From Calycina herbarum (taxonomy: Eukaryota; Ascomycota; Leotiomycetes; Helotiales; Pezizellaceae): a stretch of 64,000 bases of DNA. The stretch covers positions 62,001 to 126,000 of the forward strand of contig LLEY01000012.1 in NCBI GenBank assembly GCA_001414485.1. The letters run 5' to 3'. The position numbers were made by a program, and so were the translations under genes. Of this stretch, positions 22,665 to 34,846 are shown piece after piece. Position 1 is the first letter of the stretch. Each line of letters starts with the position of its first letter. The notes under the pieces were generated by a model. That model did not search any database, had not been told where the DNA came from, and saw only the letters and a list, made by a program, of their open reading frames with translations.

Positions 22665-23420
22665 TTCCTGGAGCTTCAGTTGCGTACGCAGGTTGGTAGT
22701 ATGATGGAAAGATGAGTGAGTAGTAGTGATCAGCAACCTTCTTGGACCCCGAGTTGTTATCATACAAACGATGCACCAATCTCAAAATATTTCGCCAACT
22801 CCACATCAAACGAAAGAAGGAACGACAAGGGTCGATCCATGTCGCCAAATACAGGGTTTACATCATTTTTCTTGGTCATGGGCATTCTAAATTATGCGTT
22901 TGTTTGCTTTGGCCCGGCGGCGATAAGGCCCCACGATCGAAGAAACAGGGCTGTATGAGGACTTTTGGAAAGAGTTTCGACCATTTTCCCATCAAATTAT
23001 TATTTGAAAATTCCTAGATTATAGTAGATCTGCTAAAGTTTAACAATTAAGAAATAGAATTTGCAATTTTTCAAGACCGAGGCTGTCTTGTCGAGAAAAG
23101 CGATCATATTATTTATCGAGTATGATATCACCCAACACAAACAAACACTATTTGGATCAGCCCACTTAGACCGTTTGTATGGCAATGTTTGCAGATTTTG
23201 AGTGTGTTGGCGTGGGCTGGCCGAGTTTCATGCAAGCCAGACGTTTGTTTGCTTCATGCAACCACCAGCAACACCCGACTAGCTTCGCGGATGATATCCG
23301 ATAGGATATCCTTGCAAGTCAAAAAAACATCATTTTGTTCCCCGCCAATTGATCTGTTCTTTATCGGTGTCAAATATTTGATCTTAAACAAGTGTCACAA
23401 GCAGACAACCACCACCAGAT
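22665..23420. promoter_or_regulatory. Shared upstream region of two divergent genes
   Basis: A 756-bp interval between the Hsp70-like gene and the C2H2 protein gene, both transcribed outward. No coding region or recognisable RNA gene. It must hold both promoters; I see no clear TATA box. Confidence 0.4.
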
Positions 23421-25858
23421 ATGTCATGCGCAAAGATATGGAAATTGGCAGAAAGCACAGCTTTTCTCGCCTGGCTGGACTTTTGCTTGGAGAACAGCGT
23501 GAAACCTGTCAACGAAATCTTTTGCAAGCCATTGGAAGAGAGCACAGGAACACAATTCACTGTGCATCAGATCACGACTCGCTTCACAACAGTTGCCAGA
23601 AACGAGCGAAGACATAGCATGTCCGGGTTTTGCGAAAGCATTCTTCGCGAAAAGGGAACCAAATGCTTGAATTACCTTTCGACAGAAGAAATGAAGTTGA
23701 TTAGTGAAATGACGACAAGATTTGAAGGAGTGTATCCCGAATTTGCCAGAGAACCCACCCCAAGAGCTCCATTGCTGGATCGTGCGGAAGCGCTATCAAA
23801 CATTCAACAATGGGTTCAAGAGAAATTACAAGAATCCAATTCGGAGAAAAACGGCAAAGAGGACGCCAAAAAACGAAAAGAGTATGGAGAAATTCAAACA
23901 GAAGAAAGGGTAAGTCAGTCAAAGAGCATGTTTTTCAAAAGCGCCCGTGATAGCTGATGCCGAACAATGTGTAGAACAAAACAGACAACCATCCAGCAAA
24001 GCGAATACACACACAAGAAGCTGCCAATCCATCGAACATAAGCACGCTAGGAATTGGAGATCGAAGCAAAAAAAGGACAAAGATATCGTTCGAAGACCAG
24101 GATTTCAATCCCTACCAAGTCCAGCCCAATGGTCAACAAGATGCGCTGAATATGACATCCACCACACCTTCTGCCATTTCGAATGGTTCTCGACCCGTCC
24201 CGTCCGCTGTAGTTCCAGCAGAACAACCTTCGATGACCGAAACCACGGGGCAACGGAGCCAATGGACACCGCTTGAGCGAAAATTGATATCTGAAATCAA
24301 ACAAAAGGAATTGGAGATTCATGAGATACGCCATCAATGGGACCAAGAAACATGGAAAAGCCTTCAGCTCGAGAAAAATCAAAATTCAATTGCTCAAGCA
24401 CTGAGAAGAGAGAACACGCACCTGGAAATAGCAAGAGACGAGCGTAGGAAGGCAGGGAAAAATCCCCTGGAGGATGTTTTGTACCTCAAAAATGAGGAAA
24501 TCTGGAAGCTGTGCAAGAGAGTGAAAGACATGGAGAAACTTGCAACTTTCACTCGGTGTGACGGGACCGAGACCCTGATATCTTGGAACGAGGTCACCTC
24601 AGCAATTGATATGCTCTCATCTGAGCTGGAACTCATCCTACCTGGCCACGATCAACGGAAACCTTTACTCATACCTGATGTGGTAGAGGGTTCTGAGCTA
24701 GCTAGGCTCATCCGATGTATACTTGGAAACGAAACAGATGCGGTCAAGGAAAAACAGGCGTTGCGTTGTTGGGTTTCGAGGTATGACCCCGAGGTTGTTC
24801 TCAGAAGTCTGATAGTCGCTGCTGTGAAGGATTGGGTGTTCATGTCGCAGTTTCCAACCCTCAACCCCAACCATTCCCCTTTATTGGAGGCTTATCGAGA
24901 AATTGTTCAGACTTACGGCAAGTCAAAATTCACGAGACCGCTATCCCTGAAAGCAGACACTGACTACAGCCCCAGATGGTTGGAAGAGTTTGCGAAATCT
25001 AGATTTGGCAGCACATCACAAGCTGGTAAGCAGTGATCATTTCCGAAAAAGCGTAATCTCGAAGAAAGCGGACGAACTTACAGGCCGACTGTCAAGAGCA
25101 CTGGCGCCTCTATTTATTCCACCTGATGTCGAACCAAATAGAGCAGTTGGATGCTGGGGACAAGACAATGACACCACCAAGAACCGACACTGCAAATTTC
25201 AAAGCATTTTCGAAGCAGTATTAAATGTCAAAGCGAGATGTTTGTTGAGCGACAATCGATACAACTTCACGGTCCACGAACCTGGTACACACGCATCCGT
25301 CGACAAACAAGATTCGGGTTTCTGGCTACTTGCGACCGTTCACATGTACTTGGACGACGAGCTTGGTAGCGGTAATGAAATGATGGATGCCCTCGTAAAC
25401 TCAAAAGCCCTTTTTTCTGGAACCCCTCGTGGAAAAGAGCCCGACAAGAGCATTCAACTGTTGGTTCAGAAGAGAGATCTTCCCTCGAGAGAATTGAACA
25501 CGCCCCAAATGGAGAGCCAAGTAATTGATATGGTCTCAGGACAATCCCAACTCGACCTGGCCTGTCAACCAGCTTGCCCAAAATGCCGAAAAGATTTCAA
25601 CAACTTGGCAGATTTGCAAAGCCACAGAGAGAATCGTGAGTGCCTTTTGCTTTCCTTCGTCGCAGTTGAAGATACTCAACTTAGGTTGCAGGACTGTGTG
25701 GCAGATGTGGGCGTTGTCAAAGATCGTTCAAAGACCTGAAGGTGCACGCACTGAAAGTGCATAACGAAGTCGTGAAACTTCCCATCAATATAACGTTCAA
25801 CGACTCCATCCCGACGGCAAAACGCAAGCCACCAAACAATACATTGCACCATGTTTGA
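23421..25858 (+). CDS. Long helical protein with C-terminal C2H2-type zinc fingers
   Basis: Four exons: 23421-23909, 23975-25025, 25084-25635 and 25692-25858; 752 residues. The N-terminal about 110 residues (WKLAESTAFLAWLDFCLENS, FTVHQITTRFTTVARNERRH) form a compact helical, probably DNA- or protein-binding module that I do not recognise. Two coiled-coil stretches follow, one rich in Lys and Glu (about 135-165) and one around LISEIKQKELEIHEIRHQWD. A folded middle ends in RALAPLFIPPDVEP and DSGFWLLATVHMYLDDELG. The C-terminus has CPKCRKDFNNLADLQSHREN, split by the last intron from CGRCGRCQRSFKDLKVHALK with a final VH: two adjacent C2H2-like fingers. Nuclear location is likely. No function can be named. 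Confidence 0.75.
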
Positions 25859-26429
25859 GGACATCGAGTTGACGCTGAAATAATAGACGCCATGCCATCC
25901 ATTGCAAGTTCTCGTCCAAGGAGGATATCGTCGGCTATGAAAGAAAGCTACAACGGGAGAGGAAGTGGAGACTTATTAATTTTGCGATCACGTGGCAGTC
26001 CACCCACAAAATGATGATTTGATCGGGAAAATCAATCGATGCGGATCTGATGCTGAATGTCGGTTCGACTGATAATATGACTCTAGTCTAGTGTGTTGTT
26101 TATTTACCGTACTTTTAATGAGGAGAAATATTGTCTGCCCTGATGTGACCGTTGAAGTCTCTTGCATCTCAAGGTAAAACGAGCTCGCTCGATCATTATG
26201 AAGTGATGCGTTTTGCGCCAGCCATTAGGTGACATATGGTACGGAGGTATGTTGCTTCAAGTGGGAATACCAAGACAGTCGATAGGGCGTGATCTCTCGT
26301 TCAAAGTAACGTCAAGGCCAAAAATTCCATCGCGTTTCAAAAGAGGGGGCTAAGAGCCGCTGATGCGCCACCACCAAAAAGCTGAATAGTCATCCTTGTT
26401 TCTTGTATAAAGTTAAGCTAATGTCTGGT
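25859..26429. other. Intergenic, upstream of the 5S gene
   Basis: No coding region supported. It comprises the 3' flank of the C2H2 protein gene and the 5' flank of the 5S rRNA gene. Confidence 0.4.
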
Positions 26430-26548
26430 ACATACGACCACAGACTGAGGGGTACTGGGCATCCCGTCCGCTCTGCCATACATAAGCCTCAGATCGGCAG
26501 ATTAGTAGTTGGGTGGGTGACCACCAGCGAATACCTGCTGTTGTATGT
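26430..26548 (+). rRNA. 5S ribosomal RNA gene
   Basis: The 119-base stretch begins ACATACGACC and ends GTTGTATG, which pair as helix I. It contains the conserved CATCCCGTCCGCTCTGCC, AAGCCTCAGATCGGCAG and TTAGTAGTTGGGTGGGTGAC blocks of filamentous ascomycete 5S rRNA, including the internal box A/C control region. A run of six T residues follows at once, the RNA polymerase III stop. A single, dispersed 5S gene is normal in this group. Confidence 0.93.
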
Positions 26549-26553
26549 TTTTT
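26548..26553 (+). terminator. Pol III T-run terminator of 5S rRNA
   Basis: Six consecutive T residues directly after the closing helix of the 5S gene. Confidence 0.85.
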
Positions 26554-26702
26554 GATTTTTGGCTCCGTGAAACGAATTTCTAGTCCCGTTCAAATAAGGG
26601 CTACTCGGTGTGGACATCAAAAGGAACACTAATATTTCGGAACTTGATTGAACATCGGGGGTAGGATAATTTATTTAACTAACAGTACCCTAGAAAGTTG
26701 GA

Positions 26703-26724
26703 ACATCAGGTACGTACCTGATGT
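26703..26724. repeat. Perfect 22-bp palindrome
   Basis: The core CATCAGGTACGTACCTGATG (26704-26723) is its own reverse complement, and the flanking A and T extend it to 22 bp. It lies about 470 bp upstream of the sugar transporter start and could be a dimeric regulator site or the remnant of a short foldback. Confidence 0.7.
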
Positions 26725-27193
26725 ACGGAGTATTTACTGACGCTTTTATTGTCCATCGCGAGAGGCCGACATATAAATAACAATTGACTTCTAATAATTA
26801 GCAACATATTATCCTAAATCTATTCTATATATAGAAATAGTTGCTAGTGTAGGAGTAATGTTCTCGCGTAGCACATAATTCGTACATTGATGCGGATTTT
26901 AGCCTATTCTAGTACAGTTACATAGAAGGCTACCTACTTTGTATATGTAACTCCAATTGTAATTGCTCGGTTTCTCGGGGTATCGTTGCTCAGATAGTGT
27001 AACCTCAATTATCGGCGGTCGCCATCGACCCCGCTCCACAACTCTATGCGCGCAATGTACTGCATGGTACTAAAAAAGGTAGTAATGCTCTCCAGAATTA
27101 TGTCCTAGTATAATCAAAGGTGGAACGGAAGGCTTCATCAACTTCTTCTCAATTTCTTCTTTGTATTCTAAACTTTACGATATCTTAGAAGCA

Positions 27194-28885
27194 ATGGAGG
27201 ACCAGGCGGTTGTGCATCCTTCAGGTCCTCGCCGCTCGTTCATTCAGCGTCACTTGGTAGTTTTAGCTACAACAACTATTTCATTAGGAGGGTAGATGAC
27301 TCTTCTTTCACTTCCCGTTCCCTTACCTCTTTGTATTCATTCTTGCTAACGAGTTTCAACAGAATAACATTCGGTCTTGACACAGGCTTAATCGCAACAA
27401 CAATCTCCCACCAATCATTCACAGACTATATGTTTGGCTCCTCCAATACTAACAATTCTCTTCTCGGAGCTATTGTCTCCAGCTATTCTGCTGGAAATGT
27501 GATCGGCGGTGTCTCTTCAGGGGCCATTAATAACACTTTTGGTCGTCGCTTCGCTATGTCTCTCTCTAGTATCCTCGCTATAATTGGAGCTCTTTTTCAA
27601 ACTGTCTCCAATGGAGCAGCAATGATGATTGTAGGTCGGATTATTGCAGGACTGGCCACGGGGTTGCTGTTAAGTACCATGCCGATTTATATCTCTGAGA
27701 TCTCACCGCCCGGGTTGAGGGGACGCTTGGTGGGTATTCAAGGGATGGTTGATGCTATTGGTTTCTTTTTGGCGAACTGGGTTGGGTATGGGGGGAGTTT
27801 TGCGAAGGGCAATGCTCAGTGGAGAATCCCGCTTGGGATGCAGATTCCTGGTGCTGTCATCCTTCTTGTTCTCACACAGTACCTACCACAGTCTCCTCGT
27901 TGGCGTAGGTACTTTCCCTCTCTTCCATTTTGCATCTTATTAATCGAAAATAAAATTACAGTAGCTCAAAAAAAACGCAATGCCGAAGCTCGCGAAGTAC
28001 TTGAGAAGCTTCACTATCGACAAGGCGAAGCCTTCGTACTTTTCGAACTTAGACAGATTACGGCCCAGCTAGAATTGGAATCCGAAGAACAAAAGCATCT
28101 CAGCATTTTGGAGCCTTTCACTCGTCGCTACGTTCGTCGAACAGCAACAGCCATGCTTCTCATGAGTTTAACTCAATTTACCGGCGCCGGTGTAATACAA
28201 GTATACCAAGGGCTTCTATATAGATCGCTTTCTTTCACAGGGAATACTGTATTGTTGATTAGTGGTTGTTACGGAATCATGGGTGTTCTTGGACAATTAG
28301 GTTGCAACTTATTTCTAGCTGATCGATGGCCTCGAGTTAGAACTTTGGGTGAGTCTTAAGATAAACACCACAATTGTTTATTTTTGCTAATCAAAAAAAT
28401 ACATAGTTGTTGGTTGCCTAGTCCTCGCGACCGAACTCTCAATCCTCATGTCCCTCTCCGCAAAATACTCCTCAGGGGGTAACAAAACCGGATCCATCTT
28501 CGGCATAATATTCATCTTCCTCTTCTCCTTCTCTTATGCTCTTTTCTTCAACAGTACAACATATGTAATCTCCGCTGAAATCATACCTCAACATCTTCGC
28601 TCCTATGGAATGGGTATCGCTTTCGCTTGTCAGGGTATTTCTTCACTTTGGCTGGGCCAGGTTACGCCGATTGCATTTGCGGCGATCCAATGGAGGTATT
28701 ATTCGATTTTTATTGCAGCTATGGTGGTTAGTGCAGTGGTAATAAGGTGGGGAATGCCTGAGACGGTGGGTTTGAGCTTGGAGGAGGTTGCGGGATGTTT
28801 TGGGGAGGTGGTTGTTGAGGAGAGGATGGTGAATATTGTGAAGCAAGAGGAGAGGGGAGCGCAAGAGCATGTGGAGCATGTGTAG
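27194..28885 (+). CDS. MFS sugar transporter
   Basis: Four exons: 27194-27291, 27363-27904, 27962-28348 and 28407-28885; 501 residues. ISLGGITFGLDTGLIATTI is the first helix with the D-T-G motif; GRRFAMSLSSILAIIGALFQ holds motif A; GLLLSTMPIYISEISPPGLR and LRGRLVGIQG hold the PxYxxE-like and RG motifs; LTQYLPQSPRWL is the PESPR motif with Gln for Glu; the second half has FTGAGVIQVYQGLLY and an ending VGLSLEEV. These are the sugar-porter signatures, though the PESPR and Q-Q motifs are weakened, so the substrate need not be a hexose. It acts at the plasma membrane. The 5S gene is upstream and a 5S fragment lies just downstream. Confidence 0.88.
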
Positions 28886-28985
28886 GGATTAGAAAATTAA
28901 ATAGAAATAAGGTATCTATAAGGGATTCAAGAGGATATATGTAAGTAATGGTGGAAGATTTTGGCGCGAAATTGGGATCCGAAAT

Positions 28986-29036
28986 TGGCAGTTAGGTGAT
29001 TGACCACTAACGAATACCTGCTATTATATGTTTTTT
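28986..29036 (+). pseudogene. Decayed 3' half of a 5S rRNA gene
   Basis: GGCAGTTAGGTGATTGACCA, then CTAACGAATACCTGCTATTATATG and a T-run, match the last ~55 bases of the intact 5S gene at 26430 with a small deletion. All substitutions noted are C-to-T or G-to-A (for example GTTGTATG to ATTATATG and CAGCGAAT to TAACGAAT), the pattern left by RIP or deamination. The 5' half, including most of the internal promoter, is missing. Confidence 0.75.
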
Positions 29037-29357
29037 GTTATTTTAACCTAGAAGCCCCAAAAAAGCAACGGGGATTTCAACATGCTTACTTGTGTGTGAA
29101 GTTGAGATGAGAAGTAATTTCTTTGATTTTGGCAAGCACGATCTTTCATCCCACTCTGCTCCTTATTGGCTGGAAAAGTGGGGTTCAGCACGTGCACGAT
29201 TCTTGTGGAGAGTCGAGATAACAGCTGTTCAAGAGGAGATAAGTTCATCCATAGAATCATCAATTCTCTTATTTTTAAAACTTTATGGTTCAAATTACGG
29301 GTGGTTGGGGAAGCTTTCTATATTTAAGCATTGGTTAGCTGCAACTCTCTCTACCCT

Positions 29358-30167
29358 TTACAAAGTCTCAAGCATCCCACCCAACGTCTCACCATCATCT
29401 CTCACACCAAACTCATAAACCTCCCCCCTTTCCCTCCTCTGTCTCCCCTCCTCTCTTGAAACCCTTACCTCCTTCTCCGCCCCGAAATCGCGTTCCTTCA
29501 CTTCCGCCTCCTCTATAACATTAACCCCACTCCCACAATCCCAACAACTAGTCTTCTCCCAGCGATTAGTTTCAAACCCTCTCTTGAACTCCCAAACCTT
29601 ACAATCCAAACATAGTACCCTTCCTTCACTTTCTCCTTCTATTCTTACCCATGTTCCCCAACTATAAAGCCTATACTTTAGGCCGCAATCTAGACAGAAC
29701 CTTTTATCTGCTTTTCGATCACCTCGTTGTCGGGTTTTCGTGAGCATTGTTTGGGCGAATTTATGAGATGGTAAGAGGGTGAGATGGTGTTTACATGTAT
29801 ACAGATTTCTTTGGATAGCAAAAGGAAAAGTTTCCGAGTCGAGGAGTTGGTTGTGTGTTAAGGGTGGTAGGAGGTTGTAGAAATAATGGTTTGTGAGACG
29901 GAGGAGAGGGAGGGAGGGGAATGAGATGTGGGTGGAGATTTGGAGGTGGACTTCTAGGGGGAGGGTAGCAAAGGTAGTTTTTGGTTTTGGTTGCATTTTT
30001 TGGGCGAGGTTGGCTTCGGTTTTGGGTTGTGGATAGGAGGGTTGTAGAGGGAGAGGGTGAAATGCGGGGTCGCTTGACAGGGGCCATGGATGTGGCGTAC
30101 ATTGAGATTTTCTATTGCGATCTTCAATTGGGATTTCGGTTTCTAGCTTCGAGTAGAATAGGGTCAT
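29358..30167 (-). CDS. F-box-like protein with cysteine motifs
   Basis: A single-exon frame of up to 269 codons. An F-box-like helix set is visible at TTFATLPLEVHLQISTHISF followed by LPLLRLTNHYFYNLLPP (residues about 65-105). Three CxxC pairs follow (CLDCGLKY, CLDCKVWE, CWDCGSG), possibly binding zinc. Known role of the F-box: linking a target protein to the SCF ubiquitin ligase. The first Met (30167) opens a poorly convincing Pro-rich segment; Met58 (29996) directly before the F-box may be the real start. The C-terminus is charged. Confidence 0.7.
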   Translation of the reverse strand: MTLFYSKLETEIPIEDRNRKSQCTPHPWPLSSDPAFHPLPLQPSYPQPKTEANLAQKMQPKPKTTFATLPLEVHLQISTHISFPSLPLLRLTNHYFYNLLPPLTHNQLLDSETFPFAIQRNLYTCKHHLTLLPSHKFAQTMLTKTRQRGDRKADKRFCLDCGLKYRLYSWGTWVRIEGESEGRVLCLDCKVWEFKRGFETNRWEKTSCWDCGSGVNVIEEAEVKERDFGAEKEVRVSREEGRQRRERGEVYEFGVRDDGETLGGMLETL

Positions 30168-30962
30168 GAATAATATTTTCGGTATTTCTAGAATAAGAGT
30201 AATGAGAAAGGCGACTGTTCATAGAATAATGACCGCGTTCCTTACTATCTCGACTGAACTTAGATCTACATTATGCAAAATAGAAACCTTAGCATAGGGA
30301 AACTTTGATAGAAAGAGAGTTGCTTATCGTCTATTCGGAAAGCTTATGTTTACTTGAGGGGATATTGAGGTGGGGGGGAGAGAATTCGGTTTTGCGAATA
30401 GGGTTACGTGTATTTTTTATTTAAAAAAAAAAGAATAATTTTGGTCTATAAGAGATGGGGAATCTTCTATCTATACGACATACAATTTCTTTGAAGTAGA
30501 TTGACCCATAGTTTGTTTGTTGATGTTGATTACGATGAGATTGTCGTTATCTTTCATAGAGAAATTTTGATAAGGGAGCGAAATTAGCCGGATATCGGCA
30601 ACCTAGTACCATGTTACCTTCTGTCTTGGGAATTTAATTATGGACATATCTCATACACCAGAATCATCCCATTCTCACTATCGTATTCTTTTGCTATTGA
30701 CGAAAAGCTTACGTCCCAAAAGTGGGCGGGTTGGTAAATTCCAATCGCTGTGCGATAGGATTCGCTGAGTTACTATACTTTAAAGCGGGGAGGATGCACA
30801 AAGTACGTGTCTTTACAACCACTAGAACCAACTCTATTATTGACGAGTATGATAAGTATATAGTTCCCGTTACTTGAAGATGCTTTTCAAAAACAATTTG
30901 ACGACTAGGAATTCGAGCCTTGAATCAAGTTCACAATCCCGGTAAACAGGAAGCAAAGGGTC
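30168..30962. other. Intergenic, nothing recognised
   Basis: AT-rich, with an A-run at 30421-30431. No gene supported; the right part is the OPT gene promoter. Confidence 0.4.
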
Positions 30963-33900
30963 ATGGCATGGGGATCGAGCTCCAAATGGGTGTCACGAAA
31001 GGAAGAACCAACTTTAACTGTTGGAATAGATTCTATTGTGACCCCAACTTCAGCCCACGATATCTCCGAAAATGAAAAGATTCCTCCATACGAACAAAAC
31101 ACCGACCTCACAGCAGCAGCAGTTATCCCCAAAATTGCTAAATCTCACAAGTGGGATCCAAACCTAACACGAGATGAGCTCGACATTCTTCATAACGCAG
31201 AAGCTGGTGATTCCGAAGCAATCGAGAAAACGAAAGCTGTCTTTGCCGAGGAGTCTCCATATGAGGAAATTCGCGCTGCCGTCAGAATTACCGATAGTGG
31301 TGGAGTTGCGAATACTGTGCGGGCATGGGTTTTGGGTATGATTTTTGTGACTGCCGGTAGTGGGTTGAATATGTTTTTGAGCATGAGGTTCGTTCCTATT
31401 TCTCAATGCGGGGGTATTTGCTGATGTGACATTTTAGGAGTCCTGCTATCTCGTTCCCCGCTGTTGTGATACAACTGTAAAGTCTCTCAGTTCTCCAAAC
31501 GAAACTGCGGCTAACAATGACTAGGATTGTTTATCCCATCGGATGTTTTTGGGCAAAAGTCGTACCTACTAGAGTTTTCAATGCTTTTGGTGTTCGGTGG
31601 ACTCTCAACACCGGGCCTTTTACAATCAAGGAGCACACAGTAATCACAGTAAGGATAGCTTTCCAAAATTTATTCTTTTGGATGTCGCTAACTCAATTTG
31701 CTAGATTATGGCAAAGTAAGTACTAGTTGAGAGGTAGAATTTCGAAAATGTAGCCATCTCGCTAACCAAGACCTAGTGTTTCTATAAGCTATGCTTACGC
31801 AACTGATGCGCTGCTAGCCATCAAAGGGAAACCATATTATAACCTAGATATGGGCTGGGGATTTCAACTCCTTTTCACTATCAGTAGTCAAATAATTGGG
31901 ATTGCCCTGTCCGGAATATTTCGTCGGTTCCTCATCTGGTGAGTGACGCTGAGCTTGAGCTTATAAGTTTCGCGATGCTTGGCTAACATGCATAGGCCCT
32001 CCGCCATGATATGGCCAGGTCAACTTTCGTATACGTCCTTATTCTTTGCGCTCCATGATAAGTCAAAGTCAGACTCAACAAGATCAAACGGATGGAATGT
32101 TTCGAGATATCGTTGGTTTCTGTATATTACTATGGCATCTTTCGCCTGGTACTGGTAAGCCACTCGAATCCCGTGCGAAAGAGAATGTTACTTATTTAAA
32201 AATAGGATACCCGGTGTACTATTCAATGGATTGTCTGTCTTTGCTTTTATATCCTGTGAGTCTTGTGGTGTCGATCAAGGAGTTAGTTCTGACATCTCTA
32301 GGGATAAAACCTAATAATGTTGTTCTTAATCAACTATTTGGTGGTTTCACTGGCTTATCACTTATTCCGATCACGTTTGACTGGACGTGAGTCTCCAACG
32401 AACTTCCCAAAATCATTATTTTCTAACTTTTGGTGCCAGATACGTCAGCGGCTATCTCTTGAATCCTCTTCTGGCACCCGCTCACGCACACCTCAACACC
32501 CTCATTGGTTTGATAGTTTTCGTGATTATTACATCAATTGGAATCTCATACACTGGTTCTCTGTAAGTTACTAAACCACTCTCTTCTCATCCCTCTAAGT
32601 TTCAAAGCTTACTTGATGCATTTTAGTTACGCCGACTACCTCCCCATCAACACTTCATCATTATTCGACAATACGCAAGGTTTCTATAACGTCTCCAAAA
32701 TTCTCACACCAGAACACACCCTTGATTTGGGAAAATACAAGAAATACTCTCCAATATTTCTTGCACCCACATTCGCTCTAAATTACGGACTTTCGTTTGC
32801 GGCCTTAACTGCCGCCATTGTACACACGATCCTTTTCAATGGAAAGGAAATCTGGTATCGTTTCAGAGCGGCTAGAGACCAAGAACCCGATATTCATATG
32901 CAAGCCATGAAGCAATACAGGGAATGCCCGGATTGGTGGTATGGTGTGCTGTTGATAATTTCTGTGGCTCTTGGTTTAGCGACTGTTTTGGGTTACGATT
33001 CGCAAATTCCTTGTGAGATGGATTTTGACCCAGTTTGAAAGAAAACACTGACAAGTTCAATAGGGTGGGCCTTCTTTGTTTCGGTTTTTCTTGCGGGGAT
33101 ATTTGTGGTAAGTTCATTTGAAGGGAAAAGGCACGGTTGATACTGACATTATTTCAGATACCGCTTGGCATGATTATGGCTACAACTAATATTCAACTTT
33201 GTATGCTCCCAATCTTCTTCAAACTTTGTATTTACTAATATTTGAGTCAGCACTCAACGTTATCTCACCCTTTCTTGCGGGATTCATCATTCCCGGAAGG
33301 CCCATTGGGGTCATGATTTTCAAGGCAAGTGAGCTTCTCGGGGAATATTGCCCTATTTTAGTCGTTTCGGGAGTCAGGCTTCCTTATTCCTGAGACATAT
33401 TCCAAAACTGTTGAATCTTTCTCAATGAAGTAAACTAACTCCGAGATCCTCATGTAGGTTTTCAGCACGATTACTCTTGGTCAAGCGTAAGCCATCAACA
33501 AATTCTTATAAAAAGAAAGGCTAACATAATTTCAGGCAAACTTACAGCGGAGATCTTAAAGTAAGGAAGTTCAAAGGATAACTTCAAACTTCCAAGATCA
33601 GGCTGACGAGAACTAACGAGAACTAGGTGGCACACTACATGAAAATACCGCCCAGAACAGTTTTCTCATGTCAAGTGGTAGCAAGTATATGGGCTTGCTT
33701 CGTTCAAATTGCAGTAATGAACTGGGCACTAGGAAGCATCGACGGAATTTGCACAACGTAAGTCTTCAATCCATTCATACTTACTTTACTCACCCCATTC
33801 CATCAGAACACAATCAGCACACTACACATGTCCAAACGGCAAGACATTCTTCTCCTCCAGTATAACTTGGGGTCTCATTGGACCAAACCGGATGTTCGGT

Positions 33901-34447
33901 CCAGGATCAGTATACTCCGCGATCCAATACTACTGGCTTCTCGGCGCCTTCCTTCCAGTTCTATTCTACGGACTTATACGTGTATTTCCTCGTTCGCCAG
34001 CACGTTTACTTAATGCTCCAGTTATGCTTGGAGCTATGGGCTGGCTCCCGCCGTAAGTTTCATTCCCTCCTTTCCTACGAAATTTCATATTGACACACTC
34101 AAGTGCAACACCACTCAGCTTTTCTACCTGGGCAGCTGTCGGCCTAACATTCAACTATTGGATTCGTCGTAAATGGCCTGGTTGGTGGCATTACTACAAT
34201 TATATTACCGCAGCTGGACTTGATACCGGACTTGTTCTTTCTACAATTGTCATATTTTTTGCGATTACGCTGCCGAATGTTACGATTCCGCAGTGGTGGG
34301 GGAATGTGGGGGTTTATGAGACGACGGTATGTTTTTCGAGATGTTCTCAAGAGTTTGGGGAGCTAATGTGAGTTTTAGGATTATCTTTATACAGCGATTA
34401 GGAAGACTGTGGCCGATGGCGAGACTTTTGGGCCAACAGCTTGGTAG
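30963..34447 (+). CDS. OPT-family oligopeptide transporter
   Basis: Nineteen exons: 30963-31387, 31438-31476, 31525-31648, 31705-31715, 31777-31938, 31996-32154, 32206-32255, 32302-32386, 32440-32562, 32627-33012, 33064-33107, 33158-33200, 33251-33324, 33458-33486, 33536-33560, 33627-33757, 33807-34052, 34104-34326 and 34379-34447; 815 residues, all phases closing. Signatures: FNPGPF-like TLNTGPFTIKEHTVITIMAN, WPGQLSYTSLF, IKPNNVVLNQLFGG, FLAGFIIPGRPIGVMIFK, STITLGQAQTYSGDLKVAHY, MKIPPRTVF, ITWGLIGPNRMFGPGSVY and the tail ADGETFGPTAW. Known role: proton-coupled uptake of tetra/pentapeptides or related compounds through about 16 membrane helices. Exon 4 has only 11 nt, and the intron after exon 13 uses GC-AG. 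Confidence 0.9.
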
Positions 34448-34846
34448 TTAATGGAGTTACTCACAGACACTCCTTGACAAATTTACTGAGACACTTCAGT
34501 CATAGATACGTAGGGGGGTACTTTTTCATGCGTGTACGACACAATCAAAATCTCGTACATCACCACAACCCTAAGAAGCAAGTCCAACGTAGAATTTTTC
34601 CGAAATTCCCTTAGAAAATCCAGGGAAAAAAGGGGGGAGGAGATGGGTTCGTTTATTTCTATCACGTGACGAATTGAACATCCTTGAACTTAGACAAAAG
34701 GAGAATGATGTCTTCTCGTAGATTACGAGGGTGTCGTTCTTAGCTCTTTAATAAGCAAATTAGGATTTCTTTTAATTACGATTTAAATTTTCTTTTACTC
34801 ACCTCATATACTGGACCAGGTATGACAGTCTAGTCCCCGCCCAGAA
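34448..34846. other. Intergenic, nothing recognised
   Basis: AT-rich 3' flank of the OPT gene and 5' flank of the tentative small gene at 34847. No other gene seen. Confidence 0.4.
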
